The position numbers and the translations under genes are program-made. Below are positions 21,598 to 32,123 of a DNA stretch of 64,000 bases, in pieces. The stretch spans positions 5,329,501 to 5,393,500 of the forward strand of contig CM034412.1 of assembly GCA_019925095.2 (NCBI GenBank), given 5' to 3'. The notes beneath the pieces were generated by a model, which saw only the letters and a program-made list of their open reading frames with translations, did no database searches and was not told the origin of the DNA. Source of the DNA: Dendrolimus kikuchii (Eukaryota > Arthropoda > Insecta > Lepidoptera > Lasiocampidae). Position 1 is the first letter of the stretch. Every line of letters begins with the position of its first letter.

Positions 21598-21807
21598 TTT
21601 CGTTTGCTTGTAGATAAACTGGCAAATGATCCACGATCTTCGATACTTGAGAAGTCTACTTAAGCGTATCATGTACGTAGATCGAGTAGTTTCTAAAAAA
21701 AATGCTGATATACACGAACAGACACCACGATTTATTTTTTAAAGGATAAATATTTTCTACAACATCTTGAAGTCCGTGCAATATGTTGTTGTTTCTTATG
21801 TTTACTT

Positions 21808-22240
21808 GGCACCGACTTCAAGATATGCCCAAAATCTTGGGCCCAACAATAAAAGGAGATGGCAGCTAGAGAGTCCGAACCAACTCCGAAATAAAAGACT
21901 TCATGGCCGAGCCCAACATAATTGGGGAGATAAAATCTCACCGTCTCCGCTGGCTCAGTCATATAGAGATGAGATGAGATAGATGGAGGAGGATCGGGGA
22001 GTGAAGAAGGCATACTTGGGGCGACCAGTCGGTCGGCTACCGATTGGTCTTCCCAAGTATCGCTGGAAGGATAGAGTGGAAGCTGACCTGACCGCACTAC
22101 AAGCCCACAACTGGCAACAAACGGCGCAGGACAGAGGAAAGTAGCGTGCTCTCGTTTCGGAAGTCAAGACTTACTTTGGGCCGCTAAGCCAGCGGAGTTA
22201 GTTAAACTTCAAGGTGTTGTAGAAAGAAGTCGGTTAAATT
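21808..22240 (+). mobile_element. N: RTE-like LINE 3' end
   Basis: Conceptual reading across frames gives EIKSHRLRWLSHIE, then GRPVGRLPIGLPKYRWKDRVE and EADLTALQAHNWQQTAQDR, then a WRALVS-type end and TYFGPLSQRS. This is the C-terminal region of an RTE-type endonuclease/reverse transcriptase. At least two frameshifts and a stop interrupt it. A short GATGAGATGAGATAGATGG repeat at 21967-21985 breaks the RWLSHIE block. Confidence 0.65.
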
Positions 22241-22429
22241 TTTATTTTTAGGTTTTTATTGTGAAGTCGGTTTTGTTTTTATAAAGTTTTTTTTTGTAAA
22301 TTAATATGTGTATAGATTAGTATAGGTATATTTTAATTTTGAATTTTTAATGTAATCGTTGTAAATGATAATTATAAATATTAAAAATAAAAAATATTCT
22401 TTTCTACTCTTTACTTGCTTAAATAGCTT
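22241..22429. other. AT-rich spacer
   Basis: AAGTCGGTT motifs at 22229 and 22263 flank low-complexity T-rich DNA. Confidence 0.35.
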
Positions 22430-22612
22430 TAGAAATAATAATATTTTTATGACCCGTGGTCTTCAGACATACAACTACTGAAACGCGTATACAAGTTTTG
22501 CCTTTCCAAGAGTGCAGGCGCTCGGCGCTCTTCAACAAGGGATGCTCTCGATTTCCCTGGGATCCACTCATCATATTCTGACTTGGCGACAATGGGACCA
22601 CCTTAGGGATAT
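22430..22612 (-). repeat. P2: dispersed repeat P
   Basis: Reverse complement matches 11035-11160 (see P1), with extra bases around GCGCTCGGCGCTCTTC. Neither copy has a conserved reading frame. Confidence 0.55.
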
Positions 22613-22794
22613 ACACTTTCGAATAAAGAAAAAAAAATTAAAATCACAATTTACGGTATAATCACGTAACAAACAATACACCTTTTGAAAGTCGGTTACA
22701 AATGAGGCTGTGATACACACGTACAGACGCTACTAACGTTTTTAACATTTCAATCAAACATACTACATAGCGCAAATATGGAGCCTTAGGAAGA

Positions 22795-23032
22795 GGTTAC
22801 ATATTTGTGCCGTTTGGGGTTGAAACATTAGGCCCGTGGGGTCCATCGGCAAAGAGTTTCTTTAAAGACATATGTAAGAAACTTTTTGACACTACCCGTG
22901 ATCAGAAGGCTGGCTCAACAACAAATTCTCAACAAATCAGTATTGCCATACAGCGTAGCAATGCAGCCAGCCTTCTGGGCACGCTCCCCGTTGGCAGTGA
23001 TCTACTACATAATGTATTTTAGTTTCAATGTT
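22795..23032 (+). mobile_element. K1: LINE ORF C-terminus (K family)
   Basis: A 71-residue open frame beginning FGVETLGPWGPSAKSFF and ending AIQRSNAASLLGTLP plus a short tail and a stop at 23022. This is the end of a non-LTR retrotransposon polyprotein. The same AIQRGNAAS/LGTLP ending occurs at 54735-54835 and, fragmentary, at 58550-58610. The frame is intact over the preserved part, but the RT is absent. Clade not certain (RTE-like is my best guess). Confidence 0.65.
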
Positions 23033-23520
23033 TTCTTGTATAAAATATAATATAATCAGCGTCATATTTCTAGACTATTTTCAACATACTACATACATAC
23101 ATATATTAAAACATTTTTTATATGAAACAGTCATAAATTAAAAGTATTAGAAATAAACGAATAGAATGAACCTGTGTATAAAGTTACTTAAATCTATGGT
23201 AGGACCCCTTAAATGATTGTAATATATTCATTTATACACACCATATTAACCGTGTTTGAAAAATCAGAGCGTATAATCTGTGCGGGGGTGGCCCTAATTG
23301 CCGAATGATGTAACCCGACCGCGCTCGGTGGGGCGCTCGTTTGCCTAACGCGTTACGGACGGGGTACATCCACAATTTGTTTGTTTATTAAAATTACTAT
23401 TGTTAATTATAATTTATCATTTAGGAAATTGTCATTTTTTTAAATCGATAAAACACACATTATATATGCACTTTGTACACTTGTTTTTGCTTGTAGTGGA
23501 TGCTGGCAGTAGTTGGTGGA
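23033..23520. other. Unmatched spacer with a GC-rich patch
   Basis: AT-rich except for 23280-23365, which is GC-rich (GACCGCGCTCGGTGGGGCGC, CTAACGCGTTACGGACGG). It stands out from its surroundings but matches nothing else here. Confidence 0.4.
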
Positions 23521-23534
23521 GTGCTGGTACTTTC

Positions 23535-24090
23535 GATACAGTAATGTCACTCAAGGAGGCCGCAGAACGAGACAGGGAGAGAAGTCCTGCAGCGCGTGCC
23601 AATGCGTCTTCTCGAGGTCGCCGGCCTTCAGCTGGCACCCGGAGAGGCAGGTACGCGCATTACTTCCCTCCCTGAGTTAGGTTCCGTTTACCGCGGGGGG
23701 CCTTTAGCTTGCTAGGAAGAGCAAAGGACCTTCTACCCCCGCACAACGAAGTGGGGTGTGTTCTCCCAGGGCACACTCCAGGCACTTTATTGCGCTGGAT
23801 CGGCTGGGCGTAACTATGTTCTAAATCTCAGCCTTTCCAACACATTCAAAGCGCAGGGTCGTCAGGGAGGAGGGGGTTTTTAGTGGGTATTGGGGTTGCT
23901 CGCCCGTGCAGCAACGCTCGGAGTCTTCCACACTATTCTGTGACGTCGATCGCGGACGGAGCGCTGCCAAGAGCATACTATTGCTGCAGTGTTATCGCCC
24001 CCGACCGACGCGTGTCGTTCCCCTAGCAACGACCCAGTTTGTGCGTAAATCGGTTAAGCATTTTCCCTCGCCTCAAAACCAAAAAAAAAA
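23535..24090 (+). mobile_element. G1: R1-like LINE, heavily 5'-truncated, with 14-bp TSD
   Basis: Flanked by exact GTGCTGGTACTTTC at 23521-23534 and 24091-24104. It contains only the last 44 codons of ORF2 plus stop (to 23675), an approximately 400-bp 3' UTR and poly-A (24081-24090). The encoded tail is the same as that at 47560-47692 from VMSLKEAAER to the end, and the UTRs are almost identical, so both copies are recent. Confidence 0.9.
23544..23675 (+). CDS. R1-like ORF2 C-terminal tail (truncated copy)
   Basis: Encodes VMSLKEAAERDRERSPAARA and the following serine/arginine-rich tail ending YAHYFPP, then TGA. The larger frame beginning at 23400 includes unrelated flanking DNA and the TSD, so its upstream residues are not part of the LINE. 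No function is expected. Confidence 0.75.
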   Translation: MSLKEAAERDRERSPAARANASSRGRRPSAGTRRGRYAHYFPP

Positions 24091-24254
24091 GTGCTGGTAC
24101 TTTCTTATAGTACAGTGAAGATAATACACCTTGTTGCTTTCAGGGATTTATTCTCGTAATACAAGATCTTTGATGCTGATCCCTGAGGTCAACTTAGTGG
24201 TAGTTGAAGTCGTATGTTACGACTAATAGCAACTCGTAGCGACTCAATCACAAA

Positions 24255-24573
24255 GTTTTTTTTTTTTATTGCAGGAGTTCAGCAGACAGGCAGACGGCCC
24301 AATTGATGGAAAGCGGTTACCACCGCCTATGGACATTTGCAACACCAAATGTGCTACAAAGGCGCTGCTGCTCTCTTAAAGGAGACTGGAACCTGGTCAC
24401 TAATGCCGGAACACAACACAAGGTTGTTATGGCGGCATACTCTAGACCAGGGGTGGTCGCCATTCAGTCGAGCAAACACCCTCCCATCTGACTGTGGGTT
24501 GTTTAGTCGCCCCTTATGACAGGCCGCCAGGCCGCAGGAAATTGTATTCTTTCTCCGTTCCTACGCGGATAAA
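24255..24573 (-). mobile_element. A5: SINE-like element (A family)
   Basis: Full-length minus-strand copy: poly-T at 24255-24267 (the poly-A tail) and head at CGCGGAT, 24565-24571. Close to A7 and A8 in sequence, so fairly young. Confidence 0.85.
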
Positions 24574-24699
24574 AGTATTTGTGAGCATTATATATACTAA
24601 TATTAAAGTAGCCTAAAGTAGGCCGCAACGTCAGCAAAACGCTGTATGTTGAACATTATATCCTAGAGCTAAGTAAGTTACTCTTGTATTACAGGCGAT

Positions 24700-24870
24700 A
24701 CGCAATGAATCATTCTGGTGACGATCCCAGACACCCAGAGTATAGTAAATAACGGAAAGTTCTTTTACGAAATTTAGCATGACAGGAGCAAACTCGGAGC
24801 CTCTGTGTTCCAGTCAGCTAATCAGGTAAAGTCTTAACCCCACTCAATCGCAGAGGCCGTCAGCCGCGTT
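24700..24870 (-). mobile_element. T2: tRNA-derived SINE, diverged
   Basis: The minus strand reads GGCCTCTGCGATTGAGTGG at the head. The B-box region has decayed, and the AACTTTCCGTTAT and GTGTCTGGGATCG blocks are shared with T1. Confidence 0.5.
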
Positions 24871-24914
24871 ACTTCATTACATCCGGCTCGAAGGACCATG
24901 TGTAGGGTTGTTTT

Positions 24915-25235
24915 TTTTGATGATGGTAAGGTGCTTCAATGATTAGTGGACTGTTGTAGTATGATTATATGAGCTTTATTAAAAGATTACAAGTATGTGA
25001 TTAATGTATGCGTCGTCGGAGGACGTGTGGCGGACTGAGCCGCTCGCGGCGCTCCCATCTCTCCCCGACGGAACCGGTTAGCCTTAATAAATAATCCAAT
25101 CAAATTTATACAGACTCTTAGATTAGACGAACAAAATAGTTACAACGAACCCCGAGCTCTCAGAGTGAAGCGGGCTAAAGGAAGCCGATTTTAGAATAGG
25201 AAGCCGATTCGCCGCCGTGTGTTACGAGAATTTAG
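24915..25235 (-). repeat. GC-rich, LTR-like stretch of unknown origin
   Basis: On the minus strand a GC-rich block (GAGCGCCGCGAGCGGCTCAG) is followed about 60 bases later by TTTTAATAAAGCTC, a poly-A-signal-like motif. Upstream are two GGAAGCCGATT-type repeats. The order GC-rich U3 then AATAAA resembles an LTR, but no paired ends or second copy are in the window. Confidence 0.3.
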
Positions 25236-25446
25236 TGTTTAATAATCGAATTAGTACGGATAAACGTGAAATAGTTTCCAATGGATATATTACTATTAAC
25301 CATAGAGTTGTAAACTACGTGTATACTACATAAGTTTACGCACGCAAGCTTAAAAAAACGCTTTATTTCGTTTGACGCTTTGTTCATGTAGGTGTCCGTC
25401 TATAGTTTTATTACTCTGAGTACACACTAAATTCCGTTGAATAATT

Positions 25447-25762
25447 TTTTTATTTTTTATTTATTTGCTTGGCAGCTTGGCCTTTGAGCCAGATCTTAGA
25501 TTCAATGTACTTTCTTCATTTTCTCAAACCTATGTGTAGCAAAGCTGAACTGTAGCTTATCAGCTAGTGCCATTCAATGGAGTTCTTGTGACAACTCAAA
25601 AGGCCACATTTGATTTTACAGTTCCAATTTCTCACAAAACACATAATTACTACTCAAAAACTATCAATATCCCACAACTATTGTTCATTTTAGAGTAATT
25701 TTGCACATTTTTAGAAAATAAAACTGCACAGCACAACATCTCCTTTCAGTTCCCGCCAAAAG
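25447..25762 (-). mobile_element. B2: B-family element
   Basis: Minus-strand copy with head at 25757 (TTTTGGCGGGAACTG) and an ATAAATAAA-type tail at the left. It supplies the insertion target for B3. Confidence 0.8.
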
Positions 25763-25772
25763 CTCCAATAAC

Positions 25773-26040
25773 ATTTTTTTTATGTTTAAGGCTTGGCAAC
25801 TAGGCCTTTAAGCCAGGCGCCGTTGTATTGTAGACTACAATCGACGTCATTCAACGGAGTTCTTGTGAAAACTCGAAAGGCCACATTTGGCTATATAGTT
25901 CACATTTCTCGCAAAAACACATAATTACTACTCAAAAACTATCAATATCCGACAACTATAGTTCATTTTAAAGTAATTTTACACATTTTTAGAAAATAAA
26001 ACTACACAGCACAACGTCTCCTTTCAGTTCCCGCCAAAAA
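25773..26040 (-). mobile_element. B3: B-family element inserted beside B2
   Basis: Exact 10-bp TSD CTCCAATAAC at 25763-25772 and 26041-26050. The head is at the right (GGGAACTGAAAGGAGACGTT on the minus strand). It is about 50 bp shorter than B4 because of an internal deletion in the tail half. Confidence 0.85.
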
Positions 26041-26072
26041 CTCCAATAACCTTTTTAATTGTCACTTATGAG

Positions 26073-26449
26073 TAGAGATGTCGCGAATATTCGGCTGCCA
26101 TTCGGTATTAGTCCGAATACTGTGTCAAACTATACCAAATCGTGAATAAAGGAACGCACTTATTATTCAAAATTGTATCATATAATAACAACAGAAATTG
26201 ATACCTAGTTAATGCAATTTTAATTAATTTTTTATTTTAATCTTACGTTACGGCCAGTATTTAAAATGTCAGAATCAAATAAAAAATCATTTAAAAGCGC
26301 GCTTAAAACCGCTATCATTCGCTTCAATACCAACCTACTACGCGCGAATTGCACATATCTTACGCCTAACATTTGGTAGTCTATAATATTCGGCGCTTCA
26401 GCCGAGAGCGTGGCCGAATTAAGCCGAATCACTATTCGTGGCATCTTTA
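26073..26449. mobile_element. hAT-like MITE, 377 bp
   Basis: The left end is TAGAGATGTCGCGAATA. The right end read inward is TAAAGATGCCACGAATA, 14 of 17 bases the same. The flanks CTTATGAG (26065-26072) and CTTATAAG (26450-26457) match at 7 of 8, the duplication size of hAT elements. No transposase; the 70-residue minus-strand frame has no support. Confidence 0.75.
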
Positions 26450-26457
26450 CTTATAAG

Positions 26458-26662
26458 CACAGAAGAAGAAAACATGATGAAGATATTTAAAGTTCTTTAA
26501 AATTCCAGTTTTTGTTCAAAACAAATTCTACTATATATAATAAGTTAAAATTTAAATCTACTTCCTACTCTATGTACACTGCTTCGCAACATTTAGGTTC
26601 AGAACTTAGGATGCTTGTTATCCCGATAGATTACGTCGTTTCCATGAGATAGATGAATATAT
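26458..26662. other. Spacer
   Basis: AT-rich. CTACTTCCTACTCTATGTAC at 26560 resembles the reverse complement of 37937-37956, a small unnamed repeat. Confidence 0.35.
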
Positions 26663-26890
26663 TAACCGTGCAGGTATGGACAAAACAACCCACAGTCAGG
26701 TAGTAAGGTATTTGCCCGTCTGGATGGCTACCACCCTTGGTATAGAGTATGCCGCCATAACAACCTTGAATTGTGTTCTGGAATTAGTGGTCAGTATCAC
26801 CTTTGATGTTACAAGTGTCCATAGGCGATAGTTACCGCTTTCCATCAGGTGGACCATCTGCCTATCTGCTGAACTCGAGCAGTAAAAAAT
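26663..26890 (+). mobile_element. A6: SINE-like element with two internal deletions
   Basis: The head CCGTGCAGG is followed almost directly by GACAAAACAACCCACAG, so the GGCCGG block is lost. A second deletion removes the stretch between GTGGTCAG and CACCTTTGATG. The tail is intact. Confidence 0.7.
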
Positions 26891-27189
26891 GAAAATAAAA
26901 TATGAGCAAAAAGATATGTTTCGCTAGCATGTGCTAGTATTATATTGAATCAGAACGGACTAGCACAATACCGAAGTAAGTAGAAACAATAATACATAAA
27001 AATATGTACGAAGTTAGGTGATGTTGTTTGAACGAATACCCGCTGGCGTGTGGTAGGGTTACATGATTTAGCAATTATCCGCCCTTCCTCCTCTCCCGAC
27101 GCACTTGGTGTGTTGTGATGACTTAATGAATTGATTAATCATCACCAGCTTTTGTATATCATACTATAGAACTCTGTATAAAAAGTACA
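26891..27189. other. No feature recognised
   Basis: Includes a GC-richer patch with CCCGACGCACTTGGTG at about 27096. Confidence 0.35.
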
Positions 27190-27372
27190 TACATACATAT
27201 TGTCACGCCTGATTCACATTGGGGTAGGCAGAGACGTTGGATATCCACCTGCTACGATCCTGACAAATACTTTTCGCTTCATCAACTATCATTAATTTCT
27301 TCATGCATACACGTCTATTTAAAGTGCGTTTTACCTGACCTTTCTTCACAATATCTTCAATTTTATTCCATA
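27190..27372 (-). mobile_element. D: RTE-like LINE 3' end
   Basis: The minus-strand translation runs EDIVKKGQVKRTLNRRVCM, then DRSRWISNVSAYP, then stop, ending in an ATGTATGTATGT tail. Same protein end as 57240-57400 and, more distantly, as the C family (NRRACM...SVVRAYPARELA). Confidence 0.7.
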
Positions 27373-28672
27373 TGTAAAAAATCGAAATATAATAATGTCA
27401 TTAAAAAGTAAGACCCAAGCAGTTAAATTACCTGACATACTTTTTATCATCTTATTTTGATTTTGATTTTTAATAGTTTAGCAAGTCATGACGTCATATC
27501 TGTAAGGTGTCAAATAGCGTATTAATTATTATTTTAAAATTAATTAAGATTTTACTTTCCACATTTGTATCAATTTTTTTACTAGTCTTTGAATGGCGCT
27601 ACACGAGGGAGTTCTTTAGGAAAAGCTTAAAGTGGCATATTTCACTAAAAATTAATTCTAACTTTTTGATGTTTTTTTTTAACAATTTTTTCTGAACAAT
27701 GAAAAGAGATTTGTAACTTGTAAATATCTATTTCTATCTAAGTAATGAATTATTCTTATTTCTTTAAAGTCCCATTTTTTAAGTTTGAGTATATCAACTT
27801 TACTTTTCAAAATATTATAATATGACAGTCAAAACCCTCAACGCAAAAAATATAAACACTACACTAAAGGCCAATCATTCAAAAATCCCCAAAAAACCGC
27901 AACTACTGTCGTCCCGACGAAAATATTATCTAAACAACTGCCCTGGTACAATTTTATGGAGCCGTCAGATGGACTTGGCCCCATGGGGCTATGGAGCTAA
28001 GGGGCTATGGGCCAAGGGGCTATTAATAGGATGGCCAGGTTACAAACTAAAATATTCGACCGAGGGAAAAATTTGAATTGCCACTAAATTGATTTTTTTG
28101 TTGTTGAAAATTTAACCTTTTTCATGGTTCAAGAAAGAGGGAGCCACTATCTGGATTGGGTAATGGCACAAATATTCTTAGTATATTTAGTATTCTACCT
28201 CAAGTAACGCGATTTTTAGTCAAGGTATTTTAGTTTTTTAGTTTTTCATTTATAGTTTTTTTAATTACGTTTTTTTATGTTTTTATTTTAAGTCTCGATC
28301 TTAATATATTACAATAATTTTATACTGTATATTGAGTTAGTAATGGATTGATGTTATAAATTGACGAGACTAGATAAAGTTTTAACAAAAATAAAAATTA
28401 TTTATGAAGTACATACATATTATACACTTTATAAATTAATTATAATCGCGTTTATATGTGAAGAAAATCAGATTGGAAGAGAAAATATTATATTAAAAAT
28501 AGTAATTTAAATTTTGTATGTTTGTGCTTGAATAAATAAATTAAAAAAAAACATATCTACAAAAATAAATATAAAAAAGTAAAAAAATATTGAAAATAAT
28601 CTCCATATTGTAAAATATTTAAATATTAAAACCGGAGGATTGTTTTTCACCTGGCAACCCAAACTATAGAAT
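27373..28672. other. AT-rich spacer
   Basis: No recognised element. A short run of GGGGCTATGG-like repeats at 27984-28020 and AT-rich low complexity at 28380-28620 are the only structure. Confidence 0.4.
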
Positions 28673-28745
28673 AGGGTGGCCTAACCAACGAATGGGGCAC
28701 TGGAGACTGGGGGTCAAAATCCCAGTCCTTGGTACTTAATGATTA
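28673..28745 (+). repeat. Possible tRNA-like SINE head
   Basis: GGTGGCCTAACCAACGAATG and, about 30 bases later, GGGGTCAAAATCCCAGTCC resemble A and B boxes. No tRNA fold or second copy supports it. Confidence 0.25.
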
Positions 28746-28984
28746 TAAACACTAGTTAAATGATTGAATGGAGCATTTGCGGGGTTGACTGAGCTTTGCT
28801 TTTGATAGTTTTAGCGGGTACTTTCGAGATAATAGGTTTGCCTACTTTCGTATCAAGAGGGTGATGTGTTTGCTACACGGTTGGATTGGTTTCTTTTGCT
28901 TCTGAATTCCTTTGTCAAAAATTATCTTTGTATTTGAAAGATTTTAATTGATTTCAGTCTCAACTAGATGGCTATTTGATTATG

Positions 28985-29225
28985 TTTTTTTTTATTACGA
29001 TGCTGGCAAACAAGGATGCGACTCAGCTAATGGATAGAGGTTACAGATATAGACGTTTGCAACACCAATGACGAAGCCAACGTGTTGCGAGACTTTATAA
29101 TGGGATAGGGGGATGAGAAAGAGGGACCAGACAAGAGTTATGGGATAGAAAGGTTAGGATATTGGAATTGGAATAGAGAGATGAGTTAGAGAAAATGGGA
29201 TAAGGATTATCTTGATCACAGATAC
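28985..29225 (-). mobile_element. F family element
   Basis: The left end is poly-T followed by ATTACGATGCTGGCAAACAAGG (the reversed tail). CGTTTGCAACACCAATG follows, then the purine-rich (reverse of pyrimidine-rich) body GGGATAGAAAGG, GGGATAAGG. Diverged tail. Confidence 0.55.
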
Positions 29226-29394
29226 CAGGTCCACCGGAGAGGTCTGCCTGTGCAGGTATCCTTGCGCAGGTCAACCGAAGCGTGTGTGGGAATAAACCTG
29301 TGAAGTTTTTTTAAACCTGCGCAGGCAAACCGGATCAAGAGCGAAAATCAATTCTTTTCAGTGACAACGTACGGTGAACTTGTGCATGAGTGCG

Positions 29395-30262
29395 TGTCGT
29401 GTGTCAGTATGGTAATACATCCCTACATGTGTCAATATAGTAATACATCCCTATATGTGTCAGTTTCTAATACCACTGGTTTACTTGTGGATACATCCCT
29501 ACTTGTGTAAGTTTTTAATACTACTAGTTATCTTGTGAATACGTTCCCACATGTTTCAGTTTTTAATACTACTAGTTAACTTGTGAATACATCCCTATTT
29601 GTGTCAGTTTCTAATACCACTGATTAACCTGTGGATACATTCCTATTTATGTCAGTTTTTAATACGACTAGTTACCTTGTGAATACATTCCTTTTTTTTA
29701 TTTTTTTTTTATTGCAGGAGTTCAGCAGACAGGCAGACGGCCCACTAGATGGAAAGCGGTTACCATCGCCTATGGACATTTGCAACAACAAAGGTGCTAC
29801 AAATGCGCTGCTGCTCTCTTAAAGGAGACTGGAACCTGGTCACTAATGCCGGAACACAACACAAGGTTGTTATAGCGGCATACTCTAGACCAGAGGTGGT
29901 CGCCATCCAGTCGAGCAAATACTCTACCACCTGGCTGTGGGTTGTTTAGTCGCCTCTTACGACAGTTCTCTCTTCTCCGTTCCTGCACGGATAAAATAAA
30001 TAAAGTAAAATTCCTACTTCTGTCAGTTTTTAATACTACTAGTTAACTCGTGGATATGTTCCCACATGTGTCAGTTTTTAATACTACTAGTTAACATGTG
30101 AATACATCCCTATATGTGTCAGTTTCTAATATCACTGGTTAACTTGTAGATACATCCCTACTGGTGTCAGTTTTTAATATTACTAGTTAACTTGTGAATA
30201 CATCCCTATATGTGTCAGTTTTTAATACTACTAGCTAACTTGTGAATACATCCCTATGAAAC
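29395..30262. repeat. 48-bp tandem repeat array, split by A7
   Basis: About ten or eleven units of a 48-base motif (CAGTTTTTAATACTACTAG, TTAACTTGTGAATACATCCC, TACATGTGT). Unit variants recur in order: a TTTCTAATACCACTGG type at units 1, 4 and 8 and a GTTCCCACATGT type at units 2 and 6. This suggests amplification of a multi-unit block. A7 is inserted between two units at about 29690. Confidence 0.85.
29691..29992 (-). mobile_element. A7: SINE-like element inserted in the tandem array
   Basis: Minus-strand A element. The array resumes at ATTCCTACTTCTGTCAG, and the left side stops at ATTCCT, so ATTCCT is a likely short TSD. A 15-base A/T-rich filler lies on the head side. About 20 bp near the head (the GGCCGG block) are deleted. 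Confidence 0.8.
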
Positions 30263-30576
30263 TTATAGGAAGTGCGTGGATGGTTAATTACCCCATTACC
30301 GGCCAATATAGCGGGAAAGATGCTTTTTGTTTGGGAACAAAGCGAGGGGTCTAATTGGGGGACTACTGGCGCCCCCGGGGCTGCGGGTACGAATCAACGG
30401 CCGCTCCAAGATATTATGGTAAACGAAGACGCCTATTATTGCCATTTGGGGTGAATGCAGAATACATCTTAGATTTATCTAATCCGATTTCATATAACAA
30501 TTTTAGTTTTATTCTTACAAGATCAAAACAAAAATAAATATGTGAACATAATTTTTTCATTTCATATAATAATACT
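30263..30576. other. Unmatched spacer
   Basis: Contains a GC-rich patch, ACTGGCGCCCCCGGGGCTGC at about 30365, with two overlapping 60-residue frames and no domain. Confidence 0.4.
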
Positions 30577-30813
30577 AGCCCATAAGTCGTACTGCTACAG
30601 GCCTCTCGCTATTGGAGAATGGACAGTATACCCGACATGCTTGTTCAAGGTAGCTTGGCTGGTTTGACACATCGGTTATTTCGATGTGCAGGTTTCATCA
30701 CGATGTTTTTCTTCACCGCTGTTAGCACATAGTAATTGTAAGAATATTAGAAAACGCACATTAGATCAGAAAACTGCCAAGTATTGCGTGTGTTCCGGAC
30801 AAGGTTCGAACGT
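30577..30813 (-). mobile_element. S3: tRNA-derived SINE (S family)
   Basis: Same body as S1 and S2 in minus orientation. B-box remnant GTTCGAACC at about 30802. Truncated before the A box. Confidence 0.7.
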
Positions 30814-31047
30814 TATATTTTTTTTGTATTACATGTTTTGATTTCATGTTAAACAATGAAATAAGAAAATAAAAAATCTAAATCTTTTTTAAGCGGAAAT
30901 GTAGTTATGCTGTTATATTTTTCAGTATAATTTTTAGCTTCGACCAGTCTACCTAGTGAAACAAATCTGCGTGAAACATAAAGTAACATAAGATAAATCA
31001 GTTCAGTAACTAAGAACACACATTTCAAGTGAGTGTTACCATAATGT

Positions 31048-31369
31048 GGGAGTTTTTGGCGGGAACTGAAAGGAGATGTTGTGCTGTGCAGTTTTATGTT
31101 CTAAAAATGTGTAAAATTACTCTAAAATGAACAATAGTTGTAGGATATTGATAGTTTTTGAGTAGTAATTATGTGTTTTGTGAGAAATGTGAACTGTATA
31201 GTCAAATGTGGCCTTTTGAGTTGTCACAAGAACTCCGATGAATGGCACTAGCTGATTACCTACAGTTCAACTGTGCTACACATAGGCTTAAGAAAATGAA
31301 GAAACTATATTGTAAACTAAGATCTGGCTTAAAGGCCTAGCTGCCAAGCCATAAATCTAAATAAATAAA
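31048..31369 (+). mobile_element. B4: full-length B element with 14-bp TSD
   Basis: TGTTACCATAATGT occurs exactly at 31034-31047 and 31370-31383. The element starts GGGAGTTTTTGGCGGGAAC and ends CCAAGCCATAAATCTAAATA plus AAT repeats. It defines the B consensus ends best. Confidence 0.9.
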
Positions 31370-31550
31370 TGTTACCATAATGTAAAAATTTGACGCTTGC
31401 TTCCCGAATCACGCGCTCAAATACCTTGAGTGCAGTTTCTGTATACCATTTAGATTTGGAAGATGCCTAGGAAGGTTTCAATTGAGTGACGGATTTGAGA
31501 GAGGTTTCAGTATTCCAACGTTAGTTTTTTAATATTTAAAGAAGTCTTTA

Positions 31551-32026
31551 CATACATACATAACTTCACGCCAGTTCCCTTGCGGGGTAGGCACGAACAA
31601 CAGAGTGCCATTTAGGCTTTTCTTACACACCTCACTTGCCTCTTTGACATTCATAACTCTTGTCATGCACGCTCGTCTGTTCTTAAGGCTCCTGACATCA
31701 CCTTCTGCTAGTACACGATCAATTTGATCATGGAAGCTGTGTCGTGGCCTTCCACGACTTCTGCATCCATCCACTTTTGCATTGTATATCTGTTTAGTCA
31801 TTCTTTCATCATGCATTCTTTCCACATGCCCGAACCACCGGAGCATTCCTTTCCTTACCTTCACCCCGACACTCTCTTTCAGACCAACTCTCTTTCTTAC
31901 TTCGGTATTACGAACGCGATCCGCGAGCGTCACTCCGCAGATTTTGCGCAGTGCTCGCATCTCGACCGCGTTTACTCTACTTTCATGCTCTCTCTTCCAT
32001 ACCCAACTCTCGCATCCATACATATA
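31551..32026 (-). mobile_element. C1: RTE-like LINE, 5'-truncated, 14-bp TSD
   Basis: Exact TAAAGAAGTCTTTA at 31537-31550 and 32027-32040. It covers the last 476 bp of the element: the ORF C-terminus, a very short 3' UTR and a (TATG)n tail (on the minus strand). It is the longest C copy and gives the family's coding sequence. Confidence 0.9.
31568..32023 (-). pseudogene. C-family LINE ORF C-terminus
   Basis: About 140 codons in frame: YGCESWVWKREHESRVNAVE at the start, then a KICGVTLADRVRNTEV block, GMLRWFGHVERM, GRPRHSFHDQIDRV and KNRRACMTRVMNVKEASEVC. This is the region downstream of the RT palm in RTE-like elements. A 1-base deletion after EVCK (AAGAAAAGCC versus AAGAATAAGCC in other copies) shifts the frame, so the last roughly 30 residues of the apparent frame are wrong and run into flanking DNA. 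Not functional. Confidence 0.75.
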
Positions 32027-32123
32027 TAAAGAAGTCTTTAACAGAATTTATTTTAACATTTCTTGTGTCTGCATCACTAAAAAGACTATTATGAAATGTT
32101 TATTATATAATGTAATTTTCCGA

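Noticed and set aside
25447..26050. Tandem duplication of B elements by unequal crossing-over
   Set aside because: The exact CTCCAATAAC on both sides of B3 only, and sequence differences between B2 and B3, fit a separate insertion better.
29395..30262. CRISPR-like repeat-spacer arrangement
   Set aside because: Units are contiguous 48-bp repeats varying throughout, not constant repeats with unique spacers.
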